DNA of 47,018 bases from Clostridia bacterium (GCA_017509255.1 JAFWQA010000003.1:1-47018), one strand, 5' to 3'. Positions 25,358 through 34,451 are shown, counted from the stretch's first letter. Notes: generated from the sequence alone by a model not told the origin. A program made the numbers and translations.

Positions 25358-25386
25358 TTTATACCATACCCCCCGCCGTTTCACAA
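25358..25386 (-). promoter_or_regulatory. Sigma-A promoter of the secreted protein gene at 25284
   Basis: On the minus strand: -35 TTGTGA (25381-25386), 17-bp spacer, -10 TATAAA (25358-25363). Confidence 0.75.
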
Positions 25387-25544
25387 GGGACAGATTTTTC
25401 AAAGGACAAGGAAACAAAAGAAAGGAAAAGGCTCACCGGCAGCAGCACCGCACTCACTCACAGAAAGAAAAACGGGAAAAGAGAGGAAAAAAGAGACAGA
25501 AACGCATCCGATAGCAACACAATTACATAAGCCCATGTAAACAA

Positions 25545-25572
25545 AAGGCTCTCCCCAAGCGGGAAGAGCCTT
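25545..25572 (-). terminator. Terminator of the STAND gene
   Basis: On the minus strand: stem AAGGCTCT/AGAGCCTT extended by CCC/GGG pairs, then TTGTTT. It lies 143 bases past the stop. Confidence 0.8.
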
Positions 25573-25714
25573 ATAAATCAACGGGTTCGGGAAACGGAGC
25601 AGGTCGATTCCAAAAAAATTTGTAATTGCAATGCATTTTGATATGCAAAAGAAAAACTCTGCGTTTAATATATTTATTAATCGCAGAGTATGTTCAGTAG
25701 GATTGAATTCGCGT

Positions 25715-28700
25715 TTATTTCAGTCCGGCAAGTGAGATGATCTCTTCTATTGGTTCTTCTCCAACTTTCATTTCTTTAAAACTTGCATTGTTGGCAATGA
25801 GAATATTAAATATTTTTTTCCCAATATTCGTTGTAATTTTTTCTCTGTCTTTCCAAAAATCTCTTATTCGGCTTCTGGTATATGATACTTCTCCTTTCTT
25901 TGCTTTTTTCAGCAGGCACAGCAGCTCATACAACATTTGTATTTTATCGATCTCCTTGGCTATTTTCCCATTTTCGTCTCCTGTTTGCGACCATTCGTTC
26001 CACAGGAGCAAATAATCTGATAAATCCGATATTTCCGGCTTTATTCCCATCATATAGAGTTTTTCAGAAAAAGCTGTTTCCTCATCCCGTAATTCATTTT
26101 CTTTTTCACAGTGAGGTATAATATCCCCCACATGTGTTTCTCCCAAATCATGGATCAAAAGCATATTTAATATCTTCTGTTTATCATATCCTTGCACATC
26201 ATCGCATACTGCAGGCAAATACAAAAGTCCTATAAGATAACACATATATGTATGTTCGAGAGTTGTTTCGATAGTTTCCCCCTCGTCTTGCATTTTCATA
26301 TACTCATCGGCAGATATGTGGGAAGGCAATGTATCATGGTAAAGCCAGCCCATTCGCTTCACACTCTTTATTTTGGACAATTCTTCAAAGATACTCACCG
26401 GATTAAAAGCATCTTCTGAACTGATTAAGGGAGCTTTCTCCAGCTTTTTCAGACATTGTTCAAAGTAGCTGACCTGGGTCCTCAGATATGATATAAATAA
26501 TTCCATCTCTTTTCTGGTTGTATAAATGTTTATAAACTTTTTGATCGCAGGGATAATAAATGCCAATGCTTCATATGCCATATCATCTTTGGGTTTATTG
26601 AATTTTTTATCGTAAAAGAAAGAAGGAACCCTGACTATTTCACCGTTTTTCGGGTATCTTGTTTCTGCCATTGGCGTCCCTAATCTGATTTGAAACAAAT
26701 CACATAATGTGAATAACTCTAACGCAAGAAGAGTATACTCTTTTCCGGTTTTTTCAAACTCTTCCAGCCTGCTGGCTATCAGATGATAAGTATTATAAAA
26801 ATCCAGGCTGTTATATATCACTTCCCTTTTACTCTTCATACTTCTATCACCATAAAACTGCAGATAGAATTCCCTGTTCACTTTTCGGCTTTCTTCATTG
26901 CGAATCAGCTCATTTAAGTACTTTGCCAGTTCTTTTATGCTTCCCTCCGGACTCATATAGATATTGCTGATAACAATGGATCTCCATGCTATTTCCTTCT
27001 CAGGATAGTTCTCAGATGAGTCCGGATCTTTGTATTCCTCCAGTAATTTCTTTTCACTGTCCAGCAGTCTTTTTACCTGTCTCCCATAAAGTTCTTTATC
27101 CAGTCTCCCTAATAAATAGACAATAGTTGCCTTTCCTTCATAACTCAGTTTATCAAAGTGCCTTTCAGCAAATCCAAGCACATGCTTATCCATGTTGTAT
27201 CTTTTTATGTAAGCTCTTATAAAAGAACATATTCTATGATCAAATAGTTCATTAACCAAATCATAATCTTCTGCTGACAGTCCCTCTTTCTTGATGTAGT
27301 TTGCATAATTCCGTGCAATCAGGTATCTGGCAACTTCTTTTTGTGTGCGGAAAACTTCAAAGGTTTTGTTGCTGATCAGTTTGTTGGACGAAACATTTTC
27401 AAATCGGGCTCTCTTGATTTCATCATAACTCCTGTCCGGTCTGTAATTGTACAGATAGCAGGCTTTAGCCGCATTATCCATTTGATCCGCCGGTATACTG
27501 CTATTTGTTTGTCTTTCAACGAGCTCAAAATATTCATCCTCTTTAGGGCTACTGCTTTTGTTAATTAATTCATTCCAGATTTTCAGAAGCAGATTGGTAT
27601 CGATCTCCAATATGTGCATTTTGTCGATTCGTTCTTTTACTCTCTGGATTACCTCGTCCGTGCCGACCCCGCGAAGTTTGCAAAATGCCTCAATAAAGGC
27701 TGTGTATTTATCCTTTGCACTGACTTTTTTTGTCAGCATTTTGTTCATATACATAATATATAAAGAATTGTGTTCCTCATCCTGTTTCGATCTTTCAATC
27801 CCATTATGTCCCGTGTCTATACAATATATGATTTTACTGTAATCCTTCCCTATCCCGCTTTTCATTTCCAAATCAATTGAGTTTTCTATATTTGCCTTCT
27901 TATACAAAACATACTGATCTATACCGTCAATAATACAGCATGCAGGCCTTTGAAGGTCTGACGCCTTTTTCAGTCCTTCCTGAAGAATAGATTTAAACTC
28001 CTTCATGAATTTTTTCCCAAAGGCAGCTGTGTTAAGGTTTTCTTCTCCTTTGCTCTTCTGGCTGTCAAGATACTCTCTGAGTTGTCCGACATCAATATAG
28101 ACCGGAATATATTCATTTGTCCCGTTCGCATACCTATACAGCATGTTCAGATATAAAACGGTCATGCATACACTTTTACCGACCCGTAAATCTCCACGGA
28201 CAGTCAGACATGTCTGGTCCTTTGTTTGTGCTTCAGAGATGATTCTCGTCAGAGTATTAATAAAACCGTCCTTCACATCTACCGGAACCATACTTTTATC
28301 TTTTTCTGTTTCTTGTTTTAAATCCGAAGATGCTTTGAAAAGAATATCCAGATTCTTCCATTTATCCTCTTCCCGGACTTCTTCAAATTTGATTATTTCT
28401 TTCTCCAGTTCCAGCTTATCAGTATTCTGTACCCCAAACAGATATTTCAATGCTTGTTCCTTAATAAATTTCTTGCTTATTGCCAGAATGGATGATACTT
28501 CATTCTCAGAGCCGCGTATCCCCCATTGATTATTTCTGTAGATCAGGCTTTTATGATGATGATGCTTTTCCGCATCATATTCATGGATTCCGTAAGAAAT
28601 TGCTTCTTCTGTCAAGGGAGCTCCAACAATATAATCAAAATTATGTTCATTATCCGTATGTTTATCTCCATAAAGCCTTAATCCGAAGTACCGGCTAATA

Positions 28701-29449
28701 GTTGCATCCGTTTTTTCTATTTCTTTTTTATCTTTTTCCAGGTACCAATACAAAGCATTCTCACAGTAATCTGTCCGCGGTGCATGAGCTACAAGAACAT
28801 TTAGCAGCCTGTTTTTTTCTTTTGTTTTTATCAGCTTCGCTTTGTTTTCCCTTATTTTCTCATCAACTTCCCTGCAGCCTATACAAAGCAGCTGTTTTTC
28901 TCCGTCTACCCATTTATTCACCCAGTTGCTGTTGATCACTAAAAAGTTCAGATCACCAATCTGTCTGAAATGTGTTTTTGCGTCTGCATAGCTTCCTTGA
29001 ATGCTTTCGCAAAACTCCAAATACTTTTTAAATCTGTTTTCATTGTAAAACTTATATCCCGCTTTCCCATCCGGCAATGTACAGGGTATGATCTCTGCCC
29101 CGGTATAATAAGTATTTACATCATGATTCCCACAGCAAATAATAATATGATTACTGCTGATTCCCAGTTCATTAGTCAGGTAATCAAAATATTCCTTTGC
29201 CTTTCTGTAAGCTTTCTCCGCTTCTTCATCCCATTTTTTTGCTTTTTCATCATCCGGCAGTTCCGGATCTATTGTACTGTTTATTGTTGTCCAATCTATC
29301 ACATCGCCGTTATAAACAAGTATAAGATCTTCAGGATTGAAGTGCATATCCTTCAGCTTTTCAACCAGTTTGGAAAATGCCTTTTGTTTCTTCGGTGCCG
29401 GCATTTCAGAAGTAATATGAAAATCGGAAAGCTGTAATATCGTCTGCAT
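25715..29449 (-). CDS. Calcineurin-like phosphoesterase, STAND-type NTPase and HD nucleotidase in one protein
   Basis: 1244 residues, three recognisable parts. (1) Residues 1-300, metallophosphoesterase: LSDFH (Asp9, His11), NGDVID 48-53, GNHD 107-110, AHAP 221-224 and GDKH 261-264. (2) Residues about 395-800, P-loop NTPase: Walker A GDLRVGKS 419-426 and Walker B CCIIDGIDQY 504-513, followed by long helical sequence as in STAND proteins. (3) Residues about 1060-1180, HD domain of the HDDC2/YfbR type: His1066 (LEHTYMC), His1100-Asp1101 (LLIHDLGETHVGDI) and Asp1168 (EIDKIQMLYEL). STAND proteins of the Avs type are sensors that switch on a fused effector. Here either flanking enzyme could be the effector, the HD domain most simply by draining deoxynucleotides. 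AT-rich, single-gene unit with promoter 29721-29749 and a leader of about 265 bases. Confidence 0.88.
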   Translation of the reverse strand: MQTILQLSDFHITSEMPAPKKQKAFSKLVEKLKDMHFNPEDLILVYNGDVIDWTTINSTIDPELPDDEKAKKWDEEAEKAYRKAKEYFDYLTNELGISSNHIIICCGNHDVNTYYTGAEIIPCTLPDGKAGYKFYNENRFKKYLEFCESIQGSYADAKTHFRQIGDLNFLVINSNWVNKWVDGEKQLLCIGCREVDEKIRENKAKLIKTKEKNRLLNVLVAHAPRTDYCENALYWYLEKDKKEIEKTDATISRYFGLRLYGDKHTDNEHNFDYIVGAPLTEEAISYGIHEYDAEKHHHHKSLIYRNNQWGIRGSENEVSSILAISKKFIKEQALKYLFGVQNTDKLELEKEIIKFEEVREEDKWKNLDILFKASSDLKQETEKDKSMVPVDVKDGFINTLTRIISEAQTKDQTCLTVRGDLRVGKSVCMTVLYLNMLYRYANGTNEYIPVYIDVGQLREYLDSQKSKGEENLNTAAFGKKFMKEFKSILQEGLKKASDLQRPACCIIDGIDQYVLYKKANIENSIDLEMKSGIGKDYSKIIYCIDTGHNGIERSKQDEEHNSLYIMYMNKMLTKKVSAKDKYTAFIEAFCKLRGVGTDEVIQRVKERIDKMHILEIDTNLLLKIWNELINKSSSPKEDEYFELVERQTNSSIPADQMDNAAKACYLYNYRPDRSYDEIKRARFENVSSNKLISNKTFEVFRTQKEVARYLIARNYANYIKKEGLSAEDYDLVNELFDHRICSFIRAYIKRYNMDKHVLGFAERHFDKLSYEGKATIVYLLGRLDKELYGRQVKRLLDSEKKLLEEYKDPDSSENYPEKEIAWRSIVISNIYMSPEGSIKELAKYLNELIRNEESRKVNREFYLQFYGDRSMKSKREVIYNSLDFYNTYHLIASRLEEFEKTGKEYTLLALELFTLCDLFQIRLGTPMAETRYPKNGEIVRVPSFFYDKKFNKPKDDMAYEALAFIIPAIKKFINIYTTRKEMELFISYLRTQVSYFEQCLKKLEKAPLISSEDAFNPVSIFEELSKIKSVKRMGWLYHDTLPSHISADEYMKMQDEGETIETTLEHTYMCYLIGLLYLPAVCDDVQGYDKQKILNMLLIHDLGETHVGDIIPHCEKENELRDEETAFSEKLYMMGIKPEISDLSDYLLLWNEWSQTGDENGKIAKEIDKIQMLYELLCLLKKAKKGEVSYTRSRIRDFWKDREKITTNIGKKIFNILIANNASFKEMKVGEEPIEEIISLAGLK

Positions 29450-29720
29450 GTTATAAACCCCTTTTCGCTGTTTTTTTCAAATCAAAATTCCATTATGAGG
29501 TTGATCCGGCGATCCCTGCTAAATTACTTTTTTCATCTTCCTCGGCTGCTGCCTTGGAACAAATGAATATAAATATCAGACATAAAATCGACCGTCTCTC
29601 AAAGCATAAAAAATCTCACCTTGTTATCGGTTCGTTTCTATGGCTTTATCCAAAAAGCCGGCAGGCCGTTCGCTGGGATCTGAATAATAATATGTCATTA
29701 CAATATATAACAATGATTTA

Positions 29721-29749
29721 TTTATATCATACTGATATACTTTGTACAA
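29721..29749 (-). promoter_or_regulatory. Promoter of the STAND gene, related to the SIR2 promoter
   Basis: On the minus strand: -35 TTGTAC (29744-29749), 17-bp spacer, -10 TATAAA (29721-29726). The block from about 29711 to 29780 aligns with 34187-34250 upstream of the SIR2 gene, with shared GTATGATATAAAT, AGAAATC and CCGG segments. Confidence 0.75.
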
Positions 29750-29800
29750 CAATGATTTCTGCACTTTTCCGGTTCTTTTATTTGCAATTTCATAGTAAAA

Positions 29801-29828
29801 GCTGCCTCATTTTTCTTAATGAGGCAGC
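29801..29828 (-). terminator. Terminator of pcp
   Basis: An 11-bp stem (GCTGCCTCATT/AATGAGGCAGC) followed by TTTT on the minus strand, 90 bases after the pcp stop. Confidence 0.85.
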
Positions 29829-29917
29829 CCTTTTCATGAGTGTAAATGCCGTCATGCTGATTCGGCATTTCATTTTAATCCGTTTAACTCTGTTGGTTCT
29901 TTCTGCCCATTTAAAGA

Positions 29918-30511
29918 TCAGCACTCTGCCATGCACACCCTCAAAGCCGTCTCCAGCGCCTCTACACACCGCACGCTGTCCAGCACACTCTCCGGCGGCA
30001 CATGGATGAAGCCCGCAGGGATCTCCAACCCTGTTTTCCGCAGGTGATCCATCAGCAGATAAAACACATCATTGCACACATAAGTCCCCGCGGTATACGA
30101 CACCTCCGCAGGATAACCTTTCTCCCGCAGCTCCTCCACGATCCTTTCCACCGGCAGGCCGGAAAAGATCCCGTCCGGTCCGGCAGGATCGATCCTCTCA
30201 GCCTCAGGCTGGTTCCCTTCATTGTCCGGGATCCTTGCCTGCCTCCAGTTCACCGCAATCTTCTCCGGCGTCACAGCCGTCCTGCCGCCCGCCACCCCGG
30301 TGCACAGCACCAGGGAAGGCTTCAGTTCCTCCACCAGGGAAACGACCTTTTCCCCGGCCATCCCGAACACCACAGGCAAAAGCTCCTTCCGCACTACAAA
30401 GCCGCAAAGCTCCTCCGGCAGCAGACGCACCGCCTCAAAGGAAGCATTGGTCTTCTCCCCTCCGAAGGGCTCAAAGGCCGTCACCAGAATTGTTGGTAAT
30501 GCATTATTCAT
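29918..30511 (-). CDS. pcp: Pyroglutamyl-peptidase I
   Basis: 197 residues, slightly below the usual 200-215 but complete. It removes N-terminal pyroglutamate from peptides in the cytoplasm. The family landmarks are present: VTAFEPFGG at residues 10-18, LPVVF, GRTAVTPEKIAVNW, the catalytic Cys in AGTYVCNDVFY (about residue 143) and the catalytic His in GFIHVPP (about 167). The catalytic Glu is likely in the VTPEKIAVN region. GC-rich like the host backbone, in contrast to the AT-rich genes on both sides. GGAGGAG precedes the ATG. This suggests that foreign DNA landed on both sides of a resident gene, or that the gene was carried in from a GC-rich source. Confidence 0.95.
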   Translation of the reverse strand: MNNALPTILVTAFEPFGGEKTNASFEAVRLLPEELCGFVVRKELLPVVFGMAGEKVVSLVEELKPSLVLCTGVAGGRTAVTPEKIAVNWRQARIPDNEGNQPEAERIDPAGPDGIFSGLPVERIVEELREKGYPAEVSYTAGTYVCNDVFYLLMDHLRKTGLEIPAGFIHVPPESVLDSVRCVEALETALRVCMAEC

Positions 30512-30651
30512 GACACTCCTCCAATGATGCGCACAGATCCCAAATAATATATCATTTTACAATATTATATCCCAGGATCGGCCTTCAGATATAGCCCAAG
30601 AGAAAGAATTGACCTGTGTCACGGATATTTCCCTTTGCTCTTATATGAATG

Positions 30652-32808
30652 TTACTTGCCTAACCTTATCAGCTTTTCCTCTTTCAATTGTTCTTTCATT
30701 GCCAGATTAACAACGAATAAAACAAATTCGGTCTCTTTGGAATTTTTTTCAAGCGTTCCTTTATACATAAATAATTTTGTATTATCAGGAATGGGCACTT
30801 CATCCAGAACGATCTTATTGGATTGTGTAACTTTTCCGATATTATCATTTACAGTATCAATGATTTGTGAGTATTTCTCTGAAGCCGCAGCATTGGTCAC
30901 ATATTGGACCAGAGAAAGGAACGCCGCGCCATCCAAATTATAGCAATTCCATATTTTATACAAATGATCTATAAGATCACGCTTGTTTATACTATTCTCC
31001 TTTTGCATTTCGCCTTCAATAATCGCATAAGGTTTTTGGTCCCTGTAAGCAGTGATATCCGCTTCTCCAGCCCTTTTCATGGAGAGTGACACACCCTTAC
31101 GTTCCTCGCGATGGATATCCAGTAATCTGTTCTGACGCAGCAGATCTGCCAGACGGTCGTTAAAAAAGTCTTCATAGTTTTCATCATCTGAATATGCATA
31201 GTTCATCATGGTAAGGAAAGCTCTTTGCATGTCTTCTATCAGGCCCGATGGATGCGCTTTTTCCTCTGAATCGCGAATCAGTTTCCTAATGTTCTCCTTC
31301 ACCGGATAAGGAATCGTGTCGCTCTCCAGCTCAGCATATCTTCTGTACAGATTTTTTATTGTTTCAGAATACTGACCATATTTCCAGTGATAGAGAACTT
31401 CATTTTTATCATGCGGAACACTATCGTTTGTATATCCCAGCAGTGACAGACAATTGTTTGCATTGATTCTCGGTAAATCATCAATATGATGCGATAATGA
31501 ATAGAACAGATTAATACATTGACTGTAAATCGGATCAATGTTTTCATCAACACTAGTTGCTCTTTGTATTTCTCCCTTATAATGTTCAAAGGTTGATATC
31601 AGCCTGTTATCTTTCATCAAGTATTTGACAGCAAAGGCATCAAAAGGATTCACATAATTATCGTACCATTCTTTATCCGGCAGGATATCCTCCTTACTGA
31701 CTTCCCGGAAAATCGTTTTAAAATAATTGATCGTATCTTCCAGCAGATCAATATATCTTTGATTGTATTCTTCATTCCCAAATATTCTTTTCATTTGACT
31801 GACGATCACATCATGTTTTGCCATATCCACCGGTTTCAACAGGACATTGACAGCAATAAATGAAAAGTATTTTGAATGCCAGATATGATGGCGATCAATG
31901 CATTTGTAAAAAGCTGCTTCTGCTTCCCTGTCCTTGTCCAGGATAATATACAGGAACGGCATGTATTCCGATAGTTTCTCCGTATATTTCTTTGTTTCCT
32001 CATGCAGATATCTGTCCGCGCAATCCATAAAACTGTTCAGATTCACCAGCCATTCCTCGGAATAATCCATAAAAGGGTAGATTTTTCCTTGATGACTGAA
32101 ATAGGTCTCCTTTATTTCCTGTCCTGCCATTGTGTGGAGCTCTTCATATTTCATCCTCCCCACGCAATAATTTAAATCCATAACGGTATACTTAAATTCA
32201 ATTTCCTTCAGATATTTGCAATACAGCCTCTTTAATACTTTCTCTTTCCACGGATCATTTCTTTCATTCTGGTAATCCCTTAACAAAACGATCAATCCCG
32301 GAAGAACCAGGGTGGTCAATGTCTTCAGATAGTTGGAGGGGCGTTCATCATCCTGTAAATACAAAGCAGGAAGCATTAAGCCTGCGCACATTCTAAGGTT
32401 ATAGGATGCAAATTCCATTTTGTCTTTATCGTAGCTCTTCCATGTTTGTTCTTCAACATGAGCAACAGAGCCGGTGTATACATTTCCCCGACGTCTGAAA
32501 TCATCCATTCTGTAATTATGGAAAGCTTCCGCTGTAGAAAACAGAAAATCATGTCCCGGCACATCGGATAATTCTTCCTTCAGCCAGTCGGAAGTCCCTT
32601 CAGAACACAGGAAGTCCACAACGAAAAGAATAAGAGATAAAAGATCATAAACACCGTAATTGGCCAGAGTCCTTACAAACGAAATATACTTTTCTTCTTT
32701 TTTATCAAGACTTTTAAAAATGTCATCTATGTTCACCTCATATTGCTCCAGCATCATTCCCAGCCACAAGTGCTGTTTAAATTCCTCCAGCAACTGAGTA
32801 TTGACCAT
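30652..32808 (-). CDS. Large protein with possible PD-(D/E)XK tail, partner of the SIR2 gene
   Basis: 718 residues from ATG 32808 (AAAGGGAG upstream; an upstream in-frame ATG at 32901 has no RBS). Residues 1-540 are helical, with no motif I can name. Near the C-terminus, GEADITAYRDQKPYAIIEGEM (Asp584, Glu598, Glu600) followed by DHLYKIWNCYN has the order and spacing of a PD-(D/E)XK nuclease core, though the expected lysine is replaced or shifted. A C-terminal PD-(D/E)XK-like domain on a large helical protein is common among uncharacterised defence proteins. It starts 89 bases after the SIR2 stop on the same strand and shares its AT-rich composition, so the two probably work as a pair. Other possibilities are a sensor or nuclease independent of SIR2. 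Confidence 0.75.
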   Translation of the reverse strand: MVNTQLLEEFKQHLWLGMMLEQYEVNIDDIFKSLDKKEEKYISFVRTLANYGVYDLLSLILFVVDFLCSEGTSDWLKEELSDVPGHDFLFSTAEAFHNYRMDDFRRRGNVYTGSVAHVEEQTWKSYDKDKMEFASYNLRMCAGLMLPALYLQDDERPSNYLKTLTTLVLPGLIVLLRDYQNERNDPWKEKVLKRLYCKYLKEIEFKYTVMDLNYCVGRMKYEELHTMAGQEIKETYFSHQGKIYPFMDYSEEWLVNLNSFMDCADRYLHEETKKYTEKLSEYMPFLYIILDKDREAEAAFYKCIDRHHIWHSKYFSFIAVNVLLKPVDMAKHDVIVSQMKRIFGNEEYNQRYIDLLEDTINYFKTIFREVSKEDILPDKEWYDNYVNPFDAFAVKYLMKDNRLISTFEHYKGEIQRATSVDENIDPIYSQCINLFYSLSHHIDDLPRINANNCLSLLGYTNDSVPHDKNEVLYHWKYGQYSETIKNLYRRYAELESDTIPYPVKENIRKLIRDSEEKAHPSGLIEDMQRAFLTMMNYAYSDDENYEDFFNDRLADLLRQNRLLDIHREERKGVSLSMKRAGEADITAYRDQKPYAIIEGEMQKENSINKRDLIDHLYKIWNCYNLDGAAFLSLVQYVTNAAASEKYSQIIDTVNDNIGKVTQSNKIVLDEVPIPDNTKLFMYKGTLEKNSKETEFVLFVVNLAMKEQLKEEKLIRLGK

Positions 32809-32897
32809 CTTTCTCCCTTTCCGCAGAATTTTTCTGCATGTGGTTTTTCCGTGAAGAAAACATGTTTTCAGCCCGTTTCTTCTGTTCCGGACAGGGA

Positions 32898-33974
32898 TCA
32901 CAGAATACCGTTATTCTTTATCTCCAGGATGATTTTATCATAAGCATCCTCATATGAATCACAGTTTTTTCCGATCGTATAACTCTTTACCGTTATGAGC
33001 TCCTGAGCCATCATTTTATGCAGTTTCCGTTTCCCATCATTCGCCCGTTTCCGCCATTCTTCTTTCTGAGGATCGTTCTTCTCGATGTCGTCCAAAACAT
33101 CATAGAAAACGATCTGATTCTTCAGATAGTCTTTCATCCCGAAGCGGTTCGTGTAATACAGATATGCCCTCTGCGTGAGCAGCCACCATATATCCGATTC
33201 ACATTCTGTCAGTCCAAGCCCAATGATTGCAATATTGGAGGTAAAGAATTTTTCCCCCCATATCCCCTGAGGCTTTTCAGTCCCCGCAAGGATCTTCACG
33301 ATCTTCTTTCCCAAACTGGGATACTGTCCTTCATCGTTCAGCTCTTTACTGAGTTTTGTGACATTATACATATAGTGTTCAAAGCCCAGGCATATCGTAC
33401 TCGGCAATGCTGTTATCCCATGCAGATGATAGAACGGGACACCGCCCGAAACACCGGTGGACCTGCTGATGCTTTTCGGCGGTCCCATGATCTTCCCGTT
33501 ATAGCTGTAATTGTCATCAAAAGCCGTTTCCAGCAGAAATTCATAATTGGTCGTCATAACCGCATCCGGATTAAGTTCCGGAATCTTTCTGTGGATCGCG
33601 TCCGGCGGAAGCTCAATATGGGCTATCCTTGCAGCAATATCCGCCTTGATGATCGAATAAACCGTATCCAGGGCCCGGATCGTTTTTTTGCCGTCCAGAT
33701 AGCCGATTTTACGGACTTTGTTCCCCGTCCCCAGGCTGTCCAGTTGTTTTTGATAATCTTTGCAGATCTCATTGTAAAGCTCCTGCAAAACTGCAGCATC
33801 CTTTACTTTTGACATATATTCATTCACGATTCTTTCGAATTCCAAAGGCATGGAAATATCTTCTTCATAATGTACCTTCAGCCGGTCAGCTGTTTTTTTC
33901 AGCAGTTCTCCCCATGCAGAACTTGTTTTCAGGCAACGATTCAATCCATTCCCGATCAGCAGACAATTCTCCAT
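32898..33974 (-). CDS. SIR2-family protein, predicted NADase of a defence module
   Basis: 358 residues from ATG 33974 (GCAGGGGA about 8 bases upstream). The fold markers of SIR2_2-type proteins are LLIGNGLNRCL at 5-15 (glycine-rich nucleotide loop), VMTTNYEFLLETAF at 139-152, FYHLHG at 181-186 with the catalytic histidine, and NIAIIGLGLTECESDIWWLL further on. In phage defence (Thoeris-, DSR- and Avs-type systems) such domains hydrolyse NAD+ on infection; by family, this one is probably the killing effector. It is the first gene of a two-gene unit with the following 718-residue protein. The promoter is at 34199-34227, with a leader of about 217 bases. Confidence 0.88.
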   Translation of the reverse strand: MENCLLIGNGLNRCLKTSSAWGELLKKTADRLKVHYEEDISMPLEFERIVNEYMSKVKDAAVLQELYNEICKDYQKQLDSLGTGNKVRKIGYLDGKKTIRALDTVYSIIKADIAARIAHIELPPDAIHRKIPELNPDAVMTTNYEFLLETAFDDNYSYNGKIMGPPKSISRSTGVSGGVPFYHLHGITALPSTICLGFEHYMYNVTKLSKELNDEGQYPSLGKKIVKILAGTEKPQGIWGEKFFTSNIAIIGLGLTECESDIWWLLTQRAYLYYTNRFGMKDYLKNQIVFYDVLDDIEKNDPQKEEWRKRANDGKRKLHKMMAQELITVKSYTIGKNCDSYEDAYDKIILEIKNNGIL

Positions 33975-34198
33975 TTCTTTTCCCCTGCTCTTCCTTTGTT
34001 TTTGTATCACTCTGAACAAATGAGGATGATCATAAGGCGGATCCCGGATTTTATAAAAACGGTCAGGTCATCTGATATGCAAACATATCCATGAATCCTT
34101 CATGATCACTGCATACAGGCAAAGCTTTCAGACCGTTTCCCTGAGACTGTTCCGGGATGCTTCCAGATGCTGTTTTGTTACAAAGTATAACAACATCA

Positions 34199-34227
34199 TT
34201 TATATCATACGTCCTTCCCTTTCACAA
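34199..34227 (-). promoter_or_regulatory. Promoter of the SIR2 unit, related to the STAND promoter
   Basis: On the minus strand: -35 TTGTGA (34222-34227), 17-bp spacer, -10 TATAAA (34199-34204). Sequence on both sides matches the region around 29721-29749. Confidence 0.75.
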
Positions 34228-34335
34228 CGATTTCTTTGCATTTCCCCGGTTTTTGTTGCCCTTTCCCCATGATCCGTGCACACTGCAGCACCCTGCAAAA
34301 ATCATGGAAGAAACAAGCCTTCACAGTCATTTTTC

Positions 34336-34442
34336 AAATCTATCGGGTTGAAAGCCAAAAATCTGTCGGATTGAAAACTCCAAATCCGTCGGATTGAAAA
34401 CTCCAAATCCGTCGGATTGGAATTGCAAAATCTGTCGGGTTG
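34336..34442 (+). repeat. Five iterons, exact 23-bp period
   Basis: The 15-base unit AAATCYGTCGGRTTG starts at 34336, 34359, 34382, 34405 and 34428, always 23 bases apart. The eight-base spacers are AAAGCCAA, AAAACTCC twice, and GAATTGCA. Units differ only at a few positions. The array ends 31 bases before the ATG of the DUF4143 ATPase, and the last unit overlaps its likely promoter, so it looks like an operator for a protein that binds repeatedly along nearly one face of the helix. Confidence 0.93.
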
Positions 34443-34451
34443 TGTTATCCT
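34423..34451 (+). promoter_or_regulatory. Possible promoter of the DUF4143 ATPase gene
   Basis: TTGCAA (34423-34428), 17 bp, TATCCT (34446-34451); 4 of 6 matches in each box. The spacer is almost entirely the fifth iteron, so a protein bound there would block or recruit polymerase directly. Confidence 0.5.

Larger units (their letters stand above)
25285..25714. other. Gene-free 430 bp at the left edge of the AT-rich island
   Basis: It holds the promoter of the secreted-protein gene (25358-25386, minus) and the terminator of the STAND gene (25545-25572, minus). Between them is purine-rich sequence with no credible frame. From about 25575 the base composition becomes clearly AT-rich, marking the island boundary. 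No direct repeat or integrase remnant was seen. Confidence 0.6.
29450..29917. other. Long AT-rich leader of the STAND gene and pcp terminator
   Basis: 468 bases without a credible gene. It contains the pcp terminator (29801-29828), the STAND promoter (29721-29749) and about 265 bases of untranslated leader. The leader shows no riboswitch I recognise. Confidence 0.6.

Noticed and set aside
24370-25530. Plus-strand frame of 386 codons
   Set aside because: Opposite the secreted protein with a good signal peptide; no RBS or motif.
34336-34442. Possible CRISPR array
   Set aside because: Repeat 15 bases, spacers only 8 bases and two of them identical; no cas genes. It is an iteron/operator array.
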